64,000 nucleotides of DNA from Rhodospirillales bacterium (GCA_016794025.1 JAEUKX010000061.1:1-64000), one strand, 5' to 3'; shown: positions 8,329-19,429, counted from the first letter of the stretch. The notes: generated by a model not told the origin, from the letters alone. A program made the numbers and translations.

Positions 8329-8505
8329 CGCCGTCCCGTCTCCCCGCCCGCCTGTATTTTGCCTGCACGGATGCGCATGGCTGGCCGGACTATAACTCGC
8401 CCCTCGCGACCGCGAAATCGGGGACGAATGGCCGGAGATTCGCTATGTTTTGCGCACCGTGCGGACCGGCCGAAAGACTGCCGCGGGCCGCCGTGGAGGA
8501 GCGCA

Positions 8506-9681
8506 ATGAAGATCACGAAGCTGCGGGCGTACATGACCCGCGACAAGGACCGGCCCCGCGTCATTGTCGCGATCGATACCGACGAAGGCATTACCGGCTG
8601 GGGCGAATGCTACAATCACGGACCCGACCGCGCCCTGATCCCGCTGCTGGAGTACGTCGCGACCTTCCTGCAGGGGCAGGACCCTCGCCGCATCGAATAC
8701 CTGATGCTCTATCTCCTCCAGCAGACGCGGTTTCCGCCGGGCGCGCTTCATCTCGCGGCCTTCTCCGCCGTCGACCATTGCCTCTGGGACATTTCCGCCA
8801 AGGCGCTCGGCGTGCCTGTCTACATGCTCCTCGGCGGCAACTCCCGCGACCGGGTGCGGGTCTATGCGGGCGTTTACACCGCTCCCGATCCGTCGATCGC
8901 GCGCGAGCAGTTCGATGCGCTCAACAAGGACTGGGGCATCACGGCCTTCAAGCTCAGCCCCTATCGCGGCGACCTGCACGCCAAACGCTGGGGCGAGGTC
9001 GTTCGCGAGAGCGCCGAGTATTTCCGCAAGGTCCGCGAGACCGTGCGCGGCGACTACGACATCGCCTTTGACGCCCATGCGAAGATCTTCGAGCCGAAGC
9101 AGGCCATCCAGCTCGGCAATGCGCTCGCCCCCTACGATCCGCTGTTCTTCGAGGAGCCGATCCGCCCCGAGAACGTGGAGGCGTGGGGTGACGTCCGGCG
9201 CGGGCTGACATGCACGCTTGCAACGGGCGAGTCGCTCTACAGCCGCTTCGAGTTCCTGCGGCTGCTCAGCGTCGGCGGGGCCGACATCATCCAGCCGGAC
9301 ATCTGCGTGGTCGGCGGCCTGCTGGAAATGCGCAAGATCGCGGCACTTGCCGAAGCCCACTATGTGACGGTGGCACCGCACAACCCCATGGGCCCGCTCG
9401 CCACCGCCGTGAATCTTCACTTCAGCGCCGCCCAGCCGAACTTCCGCATTCTCGAATATCGACTGCCGCATGGGGTCAACTACGACAACCAGCAGGCCAA
9501 GTCGGACGGCGCCCCGTACGTGAAGGATCCCTACCTGCCAAAGGACGGCTATCTTGAGCTTCGCCCGGACCGGCCAGGCTGGGGTGTCGAGATCGACGAG
9601 CAGGTGCTCGCCAGGGACGGCTACATCCACTGGGAGCGCAAGGTCGGCCGCAAGCCGGACGGCTCGACGGCTTACGTCTAG
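8506..9681 (+). CDS. Mandelate racemase/galactonate dehydratase-like enzyme
   Basis: The 391-residue enolase-superfamily enzyme has the N-terminal capping domain (DEGITGWGECYNHGPDR) and a barrel with the ordered ligands FDAHAK, FFEEPI, ATGESLYSRF, QPDICVVGG and catalytic His in VAPHNPMGP. This pattern matches DgoD-type sugar-acid dehydratases. The first barrel motif is FKLSPY rather than a clean KxK, as in acid-sugar dehydratases that use a histidine base. The ATG at 8506 follows a strong ggagga. The 3' end abuts the convergent gene (9681/9683). The substrate is likely an aldonate or aldarate. Confidence 0.88.
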   Translation: MKITKLRAYMTRDKDRPRVIVAIDTDEGITGWGECYNHGPDRALIPLLEYVATFLQGQDPRRIEYLMLYLLQQTRFPPGALHLAAFSAVDHCLWDISAKALGVPVYMLLGGNSRDRVRVYAGVYTAPDPSIAREQFDALNKDWGITAFKLSPYRGDLHAKRWGEVVRESAEYFRKVRETVRGDYDIAFDAHAKIFEPKQAIQLGNALAPYDPLFFEEPIRPENVEAWGDVRRGLTCTLATGESLYSRFEFLRLLSVGGADIIQPDICVVGGLLEMRKIAALAEAHYVTVAPHNPMGPLATAVNLHFSAAQPNFRILEYRLPHGVNYDNQQAKSDGAPYVKDPYLPKDGYLELRPDRPGWGVEIDEQVLARDGYIHWERKVGRKPDGSTAYV

Positions 9682-9682
9682 C

Positions 9683-10687
9683 TCAGACCCGCTCCCAGCC
9701 GCCCGTTTCGGCAGACCGGTAGAGGGCGTCGATTGCGCGCATGTTCGCGATCGCGTCCTCGATCGGATAGGCCAACTTCTCGATGCCACGCACCGCGCGC
9801 GCGAACGCTTCGCCCTGCAAGCCATACTGATCGCACGGCGCGATGGTCTCGGTCTTGAGGCCGCTGCCGTAGAGGTCCCTGCAGTCGTCAACGAGTATCC
9901 TGCTTTCGTTCGCCGGCACGGGATTGAACGGAACAGGGATCTCGATCCGACCCTTCGTGCCGAAGACCTGCACGCGCTGGGAAGGGGCAGTCTGGGTCGA
10001 CACGCTGAACGTGAGCTGCCTCCCCTCGCCGAAATCGACGAGTCCGCCGGTCAGGCGGTCTGTCTTCATCTTCGGGTCCCGGTCGATCAGCGATACGGCG
10101 CGGACCGGTTCACCGCCGAAGAGAAAGCGCGCGGTAAGTATGGCGTAGCAGCCGATGTCGTACAGGCCGCCGCCGCCGATATCCGCCTTGTTGCGGATAT
10201 TCGCAGGATCCGGATTGTTGTAGTTGAACTGCGTGGCGATGCTGCGGACTTCGCCGATTTGTCCAGATCGGACGATCTCACGCGCGCGCAGCCACTGCGG
10301 GTGGAAGCGCACCATAAACGCCTCCGCGACGAGTCTGCCGGTCCTTTCGCGCGTGGCGACGAGCTGGCTGGCTTCCGCGGCAGTCAGTGCGACAGGCTTT
10401 TCGCAAAGCACGTGCTTTCCGGCTTCCATCGCCTTGATCGTCCAGGGTACGTGCATATGGTTGGGAAGCGGATTGTAGACGGCCTCGATCTCCGGGTCGG
10501 CGAGCAGGGCTTCGTAGCTGCCGTAGGCCTTCCCTAGTCCCAGTTCGGAGGCACTCGCCTGCGCTTTCGCAATATCGCGTGACGCTATCGCCCGCATGTC
10601 GAGCAATGCGCTTGCCTTCATTCCGGGAATGACCTTCTGCGTCGCGATCCTGGCGACACCGAGAACGCCCCAGACGACAGGCCGCAC
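9683..10687 (-). CDS. Gfo/Idh/MocA family oxidoreductase
   Basis: The 334-residue product has a Rossmann N-terminus (VVWGVLGVARIATQ), the canonical CEKPVAL motif near residue 93, and the family's GGGLYDIGCYAI segment near residue 170, as in trans-dihydrodiol or glucose-fructose oxidoreductase relatives. It starts with GTG at 10685-10687, two bases after the RraA-family stop, with aagggg within the preceding gene as Shine-Dalgarno. It is the last gene of the minus-strand operon that starts with the ABC binding protein at 18483. It probably oxidises or reduces the imported sugar or an intermediate. Confidence 0.9.
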   Translation of the reverse strand: MRPVVWGVLGVARIATQKVIPGMKASALLDMRAIASRDIAKAQASASELGLGKAYGSYEALLADPEIEAVYNPLPNHMHVPWTIKAMEAGKHVLCEKPVALTAAEASQLVATRERTGRLVAEAFMVRFHPQWLRAREIVRSGQIGEVRSIATQFNYNNPDPANIRNKADIGGGGLYDIGCYAILTARFLFGGEPVRAVSLIDRDPKMKTDRLTGGLVDFGEGRQLTFSVSTQTAPSQRVQVFGTKGRIEIPVPFNPVPANESRILVDDCRDLYGSGLKTETIAPCDQYGLQGEAFARAVRGIEKLAYPIEDAIANMRAIDALYRSAETGGWERV

Positions 10688-10689
10688 GC

Positions 10690-11412
10690 TCAGCGCCCCT
10701 TCGCCTTCCGCCAGGCCGCGAAGTCGATCTTCGACTTCTCCTCCGTGGCGGGATAAAGACCAAGGATCGTCCGGCCTTCGTTCACCATGTCGATCACGAA
10801 GTCTTCATACGCCGTCATCTCGGTTGCCTCGACAGCCACCTCGTCGGCGAGGTGGGCGGGAATCACGATCACGCCTTCGCGATCGCCCACGACGACATCG
10901 CCAGGAAACACCGGCGCATCTCCGCAACCGATCGGCCCGTTGATCTCGATCGCCTGATGCAGCGTAAGGTTCGTCGGCGCGGACGGCCGGTTGTGATAGG
11001 CCGGGAACGGAAGCTCGGCGATCTCGGGTGAATCCCGGAACCCGCCATCCGTGACCACGCCTGCAACTCCCCGCTTCATCAGGCGCGTGACGAGAATGCC
11101 GCCGGCCGACGCCGCGCGCGGATCCTTGCGGCTGTCGATGACCATCACCGCACCGGGCGGGCACTCCTCCACGGCCTTGCGCTGCGGATGCCCGCGATCC
11201 TGGAACACGGAAATCGGATTCAGGTCTTCGCGCGCCGGGATGTAACGCAGCGTAAAGGCCTCGCCGACCATGTTCGGGAGAGTCGGATTGAGCGGCCGCA
11301 CGTCCTGGATGAACTGGTTGCGCAGGCCGCGCTTGAAAAGGGCCGTGCACAGGGTCGCCGTGCTGACCTTGGAGAGTGCCGCGCGCGTTGCATCCGAGAG
11401 CTTCTTGGTCAT
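10690..11412 (-). CDS. RraA family protein (HMG/CHA aldolase-like)
   Basis: The 240-residue product has the RraA/dimethylmenaquinone-methyltransferase-like fold, with ALFKRGLRNQFI near residue 25, GVAGVVTDGGFRDSPEI near residue 135 and the GDREGVIVIP segment. The Arg/Asp pair in GGFRD is the metal-linked site of 4-hydroxy-4-methyl-2-oxoglutarate aldolases. Despite the name, such stand-alone members in sugar-acid operons are thought to act as aldolases or decarboxylases, not RNase E regulators. Its place between the dehydratase and the oxidoreductase supports a role on a keto-acid intermediate. Confidence 0.88.
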   Translation of the reverse strand: MTKKLSDATRAALSKVSTATLCTALFKRGLRNQFIQDVRPLNPTLPNMVGEAFTLRYIPAREDLNPISVFQDRGHPQRKAVEECPPGAVMVIDSRKDPRAASAGGILVTRLMKRGVAGVVTDGGFRDSPEIAELPFPAYHNRPSAPTNLTLHQAIEINGPIGCGDAPVFPGDVVVGDREGVIVIPAHLADEVAVEATEMTAYEDFVIDMVNEGRTILGLYPATEEKSKIDFAAWRKAKGR

Positions 11413-11415
11413 GAC

Positions 11416-12639
11416 TCAATCCTTCGAATAATAGACGCCGCGACGGATGCGGGTTTGCACATACAAGTGCTCACCATGCGTTCCTGCGGCATATGAAGTG
11501 TCCGTCGCCTTTCCGGGATTCGAAACGTTGCATTCGCTTGGATATCGCGCAACGAATTCCTCGTCGATGTCGACGCCAAGCCCCGGCCTGTCCGGAACGT
11601 CGAGATAACCGTCCTTCTGGACCGGATGCGGGATGATTGTCTGCGCCCGCCCGGCCCAGTCGTCCTCGATGCGCTCCAGGATCAATGCGTTGGGGATCGC
11701 CGCGAGGACGTGAAGCGCCGCATACTCGGCCACCGGCCCCAGCGAGCCCGAGTGCGGCGCCATCATGATGTGATGCGCCTCCGCCATGGCTGCAATCTTC
11801 TTCATCTGCGTGATGCCGCCGGCGCGGCCCGTATCGGGCTGGACAACGTCGACAAGGTCCTTCTCGATCAGGTCGCGAAGACCGTAGATCGTCGCCATCC
11901 GCTCGCCGCCGGCAAGAGTGACGTTCGCCGCGTCCCGGATACGGCGATAGCCGTCGAGATTCTCCGGAGCGATCGGATCCTCGACGAACATGAGCCGATA
12001 TGGCTCCAGCGCACGTGCCACCTGCGCGGCGTCTGCTGGCGTCAGCCAGGGCGGCCCATGCAGGTCGATCATCAGGTCCATTTCCGCGCCGATTGCTTCG
12101 CGCAGTGCCGCAACCTTCCGGATAGGGTCCGACACACCGCCACACTTGATCGCCGTCACGCCGCGCTTCTTGAGGTCAAGGGCAACCTCGACCGTATTCG
12201 CGTGCGCATAGATGCGGACCTTGTCGCGCAGCTTTCCGCCAAGGAGGTTCCAGACAGGGGTGCCAAGCGCCTTCCCCTTGATATCCCAGAGCGCCATGTC
12301 GATACCAGTCATGGCACCGCCGCCGACGGTTCCGAGCATGCCGTGCGCCATCAGCGCACTCATCATTTTCTGCCAGAGGCGCTCGATATGCGTCGGGTCC
12401 TCGCCAAGCAGGATCGACTTCAGGTCCTGCACGGCGGTCTCGATCACGCGCGGCCAGCCGCTGCACTCGCCGATGCCGACGATACCCTCGTCCGTATAGA
12501 CCTTGACGAAAAGCCAGTTGCGCGTGCCGGTGAGGCCCTTCTTCGACTTCCCGTGGCCGAACGAGCCGTCGGAGGCCCAGCTGCGCAGGTTGGGCGCATC
12601 CACCTGCATCAGGAATGTACGGATATCGACGATCTTCAT
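11416..12639 (-). CDS. Mandelate racemase/muconate-lactonizing-type dehydratase
   Basis: The 407-residue enolase-superfamily protein has family motifs in order: the capping-domain GIGECSGW, a KCGG segment in place of KxK, MIDLHGPPWLT with catalytic His, MFVEDPIAPEN, LAGGERMA, DVVQPDTGRAGG and MMAPHSGSLGP. It is DgoD-like and probably dehydrates an aldonic acid to a 2-keto-3-deoxy product. It lies 3 nt upstream of the RraA-family gene and 2 nt downstream of the ABC ATPase gene, all on the minus strand. This ties the ABC importer to sugar-acid breakdown. Confidence 0.9.
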   Translation of the reverse strand: MKIVDIRTFLMQVDAPNLRSWASDGSFGHGKSKKGLTGTRNWLFVKVYTDEGIVGIGECSGWPRVIETAVQDLKSILLGEDPTHIERLWQKMMSALMAHGMLGTVGGGAMTGIDMALWDIKGKALGTPVWNLLGGKLRDKVRIYAHANTVEVALDLKKRGVTAIKCGGVSDPIRKVAALREAIGAEMDLMIDLHGPPWLTPADAAQVARALEPYRLMFVEDPIAPENLDGYRRIRDAANVTLAGGERMATIYGLRDLIEKDLVDVVQPDTGRAGGITQMKKIAAMAEAHHIMMAPHSGSLGPVAEYAALHVLAAIPNALILERIEDDWAGRAQTIIPHPVQKDGYLDVPDRPGLGVDIDEEFVARYPSECNVSNPGKATDTSYAAGTHGEHLYVQTRIRRGVYYSKD

Positions 12640-12641
12640 GT

Positions 12642-14329
<1,688 letters not shown>

Positions 14330-14333
<4 letters not shown>

Positions 14334-15457
14334 TTGTTGTATGGATCGGCCGCATCTCGCAGACCGTCTCCCAGAAAGTTCAGCGCCATGACCGCGGCCA
14401 CAACCGCAAATCCCGGCCAGAACAGCCAGGGTGCCGTCGCGATCGAACGGATGTTCTGCGCCTCGCGCAGGAGAACACCCCACGAGATCGTCGGCGGCTG
14501 CAGGCCGAGACCGAGGAACGAGAGCGAGGTTTCCGCAAGAATCATTGCCGGGATGGCGAGCGTGATACTTGCGATGATGTGGCTCATAAAGCTTGGCAGC
14601 ATGTGGCGGAAGATGATCCGTCCTTCCGACGCGCCGTCGAGCCGTGCCGCCACGACGAACTCCTCGGTCCGCAGGCTGAGGAAGCGTCCACGCACGACAC
14701 GCGCGAGCTGGGCCCATCCCGTCAGCGACAGAATCACGGTGATCATGAAATACTGGGTCGTCGCCGGCCAATCCTGCGGAAGTGCTGCGGCGAGCGCCAG
14801 CCAGATCGGAATTGTCGGCAAGGACAGTATGAATTCGACGGCCCGCTGAATCACGAAATCCGTCCGCCCGCCGTAATAGCCCGAGATACCACCGAGCACG
14901 ACCCCGATGACGAGCGACAGGAAGACGCCGACGAGGCCGACCGACAGGGAAATCTGGGTCCCCTGCATGATCCGGCTGTAGACGCAACGGCCGAGCCGGT
15001 CCGCGCCGAGGATGAAGAGCGGCTGGCTCGGATCGCTGACGGCGAAGAGATGGATGTCCGTCTCGAACAGGCCGAGAACCGAATACTTGTAGCCGCGACC
15101 AAAGAGCGTGACGTCGACCTTCCTTCTGGAGTCCTCGACATAGATCGCGGCCAGGGTCTGGGGATCGCGCCGTAGCTGGTAGGGATGGATGAACGGACGG
15201 AAGTACCGGTTCCCTGCCTCATCCGTATCGAAGAAATGCAGCTCCTGCGGCGGGTAGTATGCAGCCCGTGCGTTCTGCCGTGCCGGATCGTTCACCGCGA
15301 AAAAGCCAGGAACGACCGCGATCACATAGAAAATCGCGACCACGACCAGCCCGGCCATCGCCAGATGGTGCTTCTTGAAGGCCCACCAGACCAGCTGCCA
15401 TTGCGAGGCGACGGCAAGTCGCTTGTTGTCGGTCGCAGCTGCTTGCGTCGCGCTCAT
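14330..15457 (-). CDS. ABC transporter permease, DppC/OppC type
   Basis: The 375-residue inner-membrane protein has an N-terminal membrane anchor (HLAMAGLVVVAIFYVIAVV), a long periplasmic insert (residues 60-150) and a C-terminal BPD domain. The coupling EAA-like loop reads VVAARLDGASEGRIIFRHMLP. The insert is longer than in DppC and is typical of the large-SBP subfamily that carries sugars as well as peptides. It starts 3 nt after the DppB-type gene and overlaps the ATPase gene. Confidence 0.94.
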
Positions 15458-15460
15458 GAC

Positions 15461-16447
15461 CTATTCCAGTCTGATGCGCGGATCGACAAGCGCGAGCAGG
15501 ACGTCGCTGACGAGGGAGCCCACGAGAGTCAGCGCGCAGATGAGCAGGACGAATGCCCCTGCAAGGTACATGTCCTGGCTCATCAGCGACTGGAGAAGCA
15601 TCGGCCCGGCAGTGGGCAGGCTCAGGACGATCGCGACGATGATCGAACCCGAAACGAGGTTCGGCAGAAGCCACGCGATCGTCGAAATGAACGGATTGAG
15701 CGCGACGCGGACAGGGTACTTGATGAGGAGCGCGATTTCGGAAAGCCCTTTCGCACGCGCCGTCGTGACATAGGGCTTGTTCAGCTCGTCAAGCATGTTT
15801 GCGCGCATGACCCGGATCAGGCTCGCGGTACCCGAAACGGCAAGTATGATGACCGGCACCCAGAGATGCGAGACGAGGTCCATCGCCTTGCCATAGCTCC
15901 AGGGCGCATTCACGTACTTCTCGGAAAACAGGCCGCCGACATCCTGGCCGAGCTTCACCGCCGCGACGTACATCAGAACGAGTGCCAGCAGGAAACTTGG
16001 AATCGCGAGGCCGAGGAAACTGAAGAACGTGGCGACATAGTCGCCGATCGAGTATTTGCGAACAGCCGAAAAGACGCCGATCGGCAGCGCAATTCCCCAG
16101 GTCGCCAGGAGCGTCGAAACCGTCAGGACCAGCGTCAGCGCCATACGCTCCCATATCAGTTCAGAGACCGGCTGCTGCCACTCAAAACTGAGGCCGAAAT
16201 TTCCCTCGAGCAGAATGCCCGAGATCCATTTCACGTATTGGACAATCATCGGCTGATCCAGGCCGAACCTGGCGCGCAACTCGGCTGCGGTGTTCTGGTC
16301 GACGAGTTCGTTCGATGCGGCGAGCGTCGCGATATATGTCGTGACGAAGTCGCCGGGAGGAAGCTGGATCAGGACGAAGGCGAGGAAGCTGACCGCGATC
16401 AGCGACGGAATCATCCACATCAGCCGGACGACGATGAAACGCAGCAT
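15461..16447 (-). CDS. ABC transporter permease, DppB/OppB type
   Basis: The 328-residue inner-membrane protein begins with MLRFIVVRLMWMIPSLIAVSFLAFVLIQLPPGD, the standard OppB opening, and carries the coupling loop YVTTARAKGLSEIALLIKYPVR. Six transmembrane segments are visible. It forms the heterodimeric channel with the DppC-type protein downstream. It is separated from the upstream binding-protein gene by 77 nt that contain a very stable hairpin. Confidence 0.94.
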   Translation of the reverse strand: MLRFIVVRLMWMIPSLIAVSFLAFVLIQLPPGDFVTTYIATLAASNELVDQNTAAELRARFGLDQPMIVQYVKWISGILLEGNFGLSFEWQQPVSELIWERMALTLVLTVSTLLATWGIALPIGVFSAVRKYSIGDYVATFFSFLGLAIPSFLLALVLMYVAAVKLGQDVGGLFSEKYVNAPWSYGKAMDLVSHLWVPVIILAVSGTASLIRVMRANMLDELNKPYVTTARAKGLSEIALLIKYPVRVALNPFISTIAWLLPNLVSGSIIVAIVLSLPTAGPMLLQSLMSQDMYLAGAFVLLICALTLVGSLVSDVLLALVDPRIRLE

Positions 16448-16488
16448 GCAGACGAACCGTACTGAAAGCGCCGTTGGCGAAAGTCATC

Positions 16489-16515
16489 GGCCGGCGCCCG
16501 ATCCGGGCGCCGGCC
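16489..16515 (-). other. Intercistronic hairpin after the ABC binding-protein gene
   Basis: A perfect 12-bp GC stem, GGCCGGCGCCCG with its complement, closes on a 3-nt loop (ATC). It begins 9 nt after the binding-protein stop and precedes the permease start by 41 nt. No U-tract follows on the minus strand, so it looks like an mRNA-stabilising or attenuating structure rather than a full terminator. Confidence 0.75.
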
Positions 16516-16524
16516 GTACCTGTA

Positions 16525-18483
16525 TCAGGAGGAGAAGTAGAACTGCTGCGGAAGCGCCGGCGCGGGGTTCGGCCAGCTCCATGCGTTCGGCATCTTCGCG
16601 GGAACATTCTTGAGATTGTTCTTCGCGATGCCAAACGTGTTGACCGCGAGGCACACGCCGATCGTCTCGAAGGCCTCGGCCGTCAGGTCGAACAGCTCCT
16701 TGAGGATAGCCCCGCGCTTGGCGATGTCAGCAGTCGCCGCCGCATCCGCGAAGAGCTTCATCCGCCGCTTCTGGCTTTCGGGCGGTTCCTGGCCATCCTT
16801 GCCGTTCGACACATACCAGAGCGTCCACGGAATTGCGTAGCGGGAGCCCTGCGGGTGCTGAGCGAAATAGTCGCGTGGATCGAGCATCGGATCGAGGCCG
16901 CCAGGGCCCGGCCACGTCGCTGCGTCATGGTCGTTGTTGTCGCCGCGCGTATAGAACAGAGCGCGTTCGATCGTGTTCACCTTCATGTCGACGCCGATTG
17001 CCGCCCAGTGCCGCTTCACGAGTTCGAGCGTGTCAACCGCATCCGGGTACAGGGTCGGGATGACGTCGACGGCGAAGAATAGCTTCTGCCCGTCGGGCCG
17101 AAGGCGCATGCCATCCGCTCCGCGTCGGTTGTAGCCAAGCTTGTCAAGGATGGCGCCTGCCTGCTTGGGATCGTGCTGCGTGAATTGGCGCGATAGTTTC
17201 TCGTGATACCAGGGATGGCCGGGACGCGGCCCCGTCTGGTACGGCTCGGACTGCCCCAGGTAGACGATATCGATGATTTCCTTCCGGTCGATACCGAGCG
17301 ACAGCGCCTGCCGGAACTCCTTGTTCCCGAACATCTCCCGCATCTTCGGGTCCTTGTGGGTCATGTTCAGGTAGATCTGGCATTGCTGCGCGCTCGACGC
17401 GACAAGCTCGACAAGCCTGTAACCGCCCTTCTGCATGTTCTGCGAAAGGGTGGGCTTGTTCTGAAGCGCGTCGATGTGGCGATCCTGCATGTCGATGCGG
17501 CCCGAAATCGTGTCGAGCATCAACGATTCGACATCCTGCGAGATGTTCATCGTCAGCTGATCGATATAGGGAAGCTGCGCGCCCTGCGAGTCGACCTGCC
17601 AGAAATAGGGGTTCCGCCGCATCACGACGCGCGTCGCGCCGCCCGTATAAGGCTCGACAAGCACCCATGGATCAAGCGTCGGCTTGTCCACGTTGCCCCA
17701 GCGCGACGGGATTTCGATGTCGCCACACTTGGCGCGGAACAGCGTCGGCCAGTCCGACATGTTCGCCGCCTTCACCGCCGCGGCGAGGTTCGGATTGTAC
17801 TTCGGGTGGAACTGGCTGCAGTAGTGTTTGGCGAACAGCGTCGGGTGTTGCCCCAGCGGCGTCGCAAGATTCTCGAGGAACATCGCGTAGGGCGACGGAA
17901 ACGTGAACTTCACGGCCGTGTCGCTGACCTTCGTCACGACGGCCGGCTTGCCAGCGATCGTGAGCTGCGACGGCACGGACTTGTAGAGTTCCGAATTCTT
18001 CGCGCAGTCCTCGATCGCAAACACGACGTCATCGGCGGTGAACGGCTTGCCGTCCGACCACTTCATTCCCGCGCGCAGATGGAACGTGAACTCTGTCGCA
18101 TTCGCGTTGACGTCCCAGCGTTCGGCCACGCACGGCTGGACTTGGGTGAACGCCAGGTTCCAGCGCACGAGCCCCTGATTGCCCACGATGCGCAGAATGC
18201 CATTGTGGTCAGCCGAGCCGCGCAGTCCGCGTCGCAACGAACCACCATACCGCCCGACACTTTCGATCGTCTGGACAGCGAGGGGGGAGGCAGGAAGTCG
18301 CTGGGCCAGTGGCGGGAGTTTTCCCTCGGCAACGAGCTTTGCAAGCTCCGGCGCCTCTTTCGGCGCCCCCTGCGCGAGCACGCTGCCCGGCATCGCCGCG
18401 AGCGCCGCCGCGCCGGCGAGTCCCTGGAACACCGCACGCCGTCCCACGCCTTCGCCGAGACCCGGCTTTTCCCTGTCAGTCAT
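16525..18483 (-). CDS. ABC transporter substrate-binding protein (SBP_bac_5, large type)
   Basis: The 652-residue periplasmic protein has a Tat-like signal (GRRAVFQGLAGAAALAAMPG, cleavage near VLAQG) and SBP_bac_5 landmarks (VAERWDVNANATEFTFHLR, GMKWSDGKPFTADDVVFA, FRQALSLGIDRKEI, GYNRRGADGMRLRPDG). At more than 600 residues it belongs to the long subgroup found with sugar and opine importers as well as peptide ones. It is the first gene of a seven-gene minus-strand unit ending at 9683. The Shine-Dalgarno is ggggggaga. An operator-like site lies about 90 nt upstream. Confidence 0.93.
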   Translation of the reverse strand: MTDREKPGLGEGVGRRAVFQGLAGAAALAAMPGSVLAQGAPKEAPELAKLVAEGKLPPLAQRLPASPLAVQTIESVGRYGGSLRRGLRGSADHNGILRIVGNQGLVRWNLAFTQVQPCVAERWDVNANATEFTFHLRAGMKWSDGKPFTADDVVFAIEDCAKNSELYKSVPSQLTIAGKPAVVTKVSDTAVKFTFPSPYAMFLENLATPLGQHPTLFAKHYCSQFHPKYNPNLAAAVKAANMSDWPTLFRAKCGDIEIPSRWGNVDKPTLDPWVLVEPYTGGATRVVMRRNPYFWQVDSQGAQLPYIDQLTMNISQDVESLMLDTISGRIDMQDRHIDALQNKPTLSQNMQKGGYRLVELVASSAQQCQIYLNMTHKDPKMREMFGNKEFRQALSLGIDRKEIIDIVYLGQSEPYQTGPRPGHPWYHEKLSRQFTQHDPKQAGAILDKLGYNRRGADGMRLRPDGQKLFFAVDVIPTLYPDAVDTLELVKRHWAAIGVDMKVNTIERALFYTRGDNNDHDAATWPGPGGLDPMLDPRDYFAQHPQGSRYAIPWTLWYVSNGKDGQEPPESQKRRMKLFADAAATADIAKRGAILKELFDLTAEAFETIGVCLAVNTFGIAKNNLKNVPAKMPNAWSWPNPAPALPQQFYFSS

Positions 18484-18573
18484 CGTCTCCCCCCGATTTC
18501 ATTGTTGCCGCTTTGCGGCGTTCACGGACGCGGCGTCCGGCCATCCGGGCATCGCGGCAGCAGGATTTAGGCA

Positions 18574-18585
18574 CTAATATATCAG
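18574..18585. promoter_or_regulatory. Putative GntR operator, ABC operon side
   Basis: CTAATATATCAG differs by one base from the perfect palindrome CTAATATATTAG found at 19418-19429 on the other side of the GntR gene. It overlaps the GntR stop codon and sits about 90 nt upstream of the binding-protein start. Two near-identical A/T-rich sites flanking a GntR/FadR gene in GC-rich DNA are best explained as its binding sites. Confidence 0.65.
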
Positions 18586-19379
18586 AGTGTCAACACGGCC
18601 TCCGCCCGGCGCTCCGGCCGATCGGCTGCCTCCTGGCGCATGTACTCCGGAAACCGAGCGCTCAACGCTTCGATATTGGCAAGGGTCCCGGCAAGATGCT
18701 TGCGCAGATAAGCCTGCGCGATCTCAGGCTGCCGATCGTCGATCGCATCAAGGATCGCCTTATGGTCCGCCAGCACCGTTTCCATCTTGCAAAGATCAGG
18801 CAGATTGAGCCGCCGAAGCCTGTCGAGCTGCCCACAGTTCTGATGCATGAGTTGCCACATGTCCGGAACGCCCGCCGCCTCGTACATGATCCTGTGGAAC
18901 AGCCTGTCTGAGTCGGAAAACGCCTTCAGGTCCCGGCGAACTGCGTACTCACGTTGGCTATCAAGACATGCGCGAAGCGTCGAAATCGCCCCCGGATCAT
19001 GCGAAATCGCAAGGGATCGAACCACCTCAAGTTCGAGCGACCGCCGCAGGAAGTGGGCCTGACGGGCAGCCGGCAGGTCGATCAGGCTGACGACCGTTGC
19101 ATGCTGCGGGAATATCTCGACCAATCCTTCAGCCGCAAGCCGCATCAGCGCATCTCGGACCGGCGTCTGGCTCACGCCAAAGCGGCGCGCAAGATCGGCG
19201 CGGGACAGCACCATGCCCGGCGTCAAAGAAAGCGAAAGGATCATGTCCCGAACGCGGTCGAACACCATCGCTGCGGCAAGCCGGCCGCGCTCTGTCGTCG
19301 ACTGGCGCACCCGCGTGCGGATCGCCGGCGACCGCCCTCCCCGCTTGTGAACTGCCGTCTGCGCGGCCTTTTTCATCAT
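18582..19379 (-). CDS. GntR family regulator, FadR/FCD subfamily
   Basis: The 265-residue product has a winged helix (about residues 35-100: MVLSRADLARRFGVSQTPVRDALMRLAAEGLVE) and an FCD effector domain with metal-binding-type residues (SDRLFHRIMYEAAGVPDM, MHQNCGQLDRLRRL, DHKAILDAIDDRQPE). A basic 30-residue leader precedes the DNA-binding domain. FCD regulators sense sugar acids or organic acids and usually repress. It sits between the ABC/dehydratase operon and the divergent GlucD-like gene, with an operator-like palindrome on each side. The second Met (19374-19376) could also be the start. Confidence 0.9.
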   Translation of the reverse strand: MMKKAAQTAVHKRGGRSPAIRTRVRQSTTERGRLAAAMVFDRVRDMILSLSLTPGMVLSRADLARRFGVSQTPVRDALMRLAAEGLVEIFPQHATVVSLIDLPAARQAHFLRRSLELEVVRSLAISHDPGAISTLRACLDSQREYAVRRDLKAFSDSDRLFHRIMYEAAGVPDMWQLMHQNCGQLDRLRRLNLPDLCKMETVLADHKAILDAIDDRQPEIAQAYLRKHLAGTLANIEALSARFPEYMRQEAADRPERRAEAVLTL

Positions 19380-19417
19380 GCCGGGTAGGATAGCGCGATT
19401 TCACGCATTGTCACGCG

Positions 19418-19429
19418 CTAATATATTAG
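19418..19429. promoter_or_regulatory. Putative GntR operator, gntR/GlucD-like promoter
   Basis: CTAATATATTAG is a perfect 12-bp palindrome, extended by partly matching flanks, in the 109-nt divergent gap between the GntR gene and the GlucD-like gene. A one-mismatch copy lies at 18574-18585. The site could control both the regulator itself and the dehydratase. The A/T core stands out against the GC-rich surroundings. Confidence 0.7.

Noticed and set aside
10690-11412. RNase E regulator function for the RraA-family protein
   Set aside because: The context is sugar-acid catabolism and the GGFRD site suits a metal-dependent aldolase. The RNase E role is specific to enterobacterial RraA.
15185-16465. 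426-codon open frame opposite the ABC permeases
   Set aside because: It is highly charged Arg/Asp/Glu-rich sequence, the usual mirror of membrane-protein genes on the other strand.
16489-16515. Intrinsic terminator after the ABC binding-protein gene
   Set aside because: The stem is strong, but the minus strand continues GATGACTTTC without a U-tract, so it is listed as an intercistronic hairpin instead.
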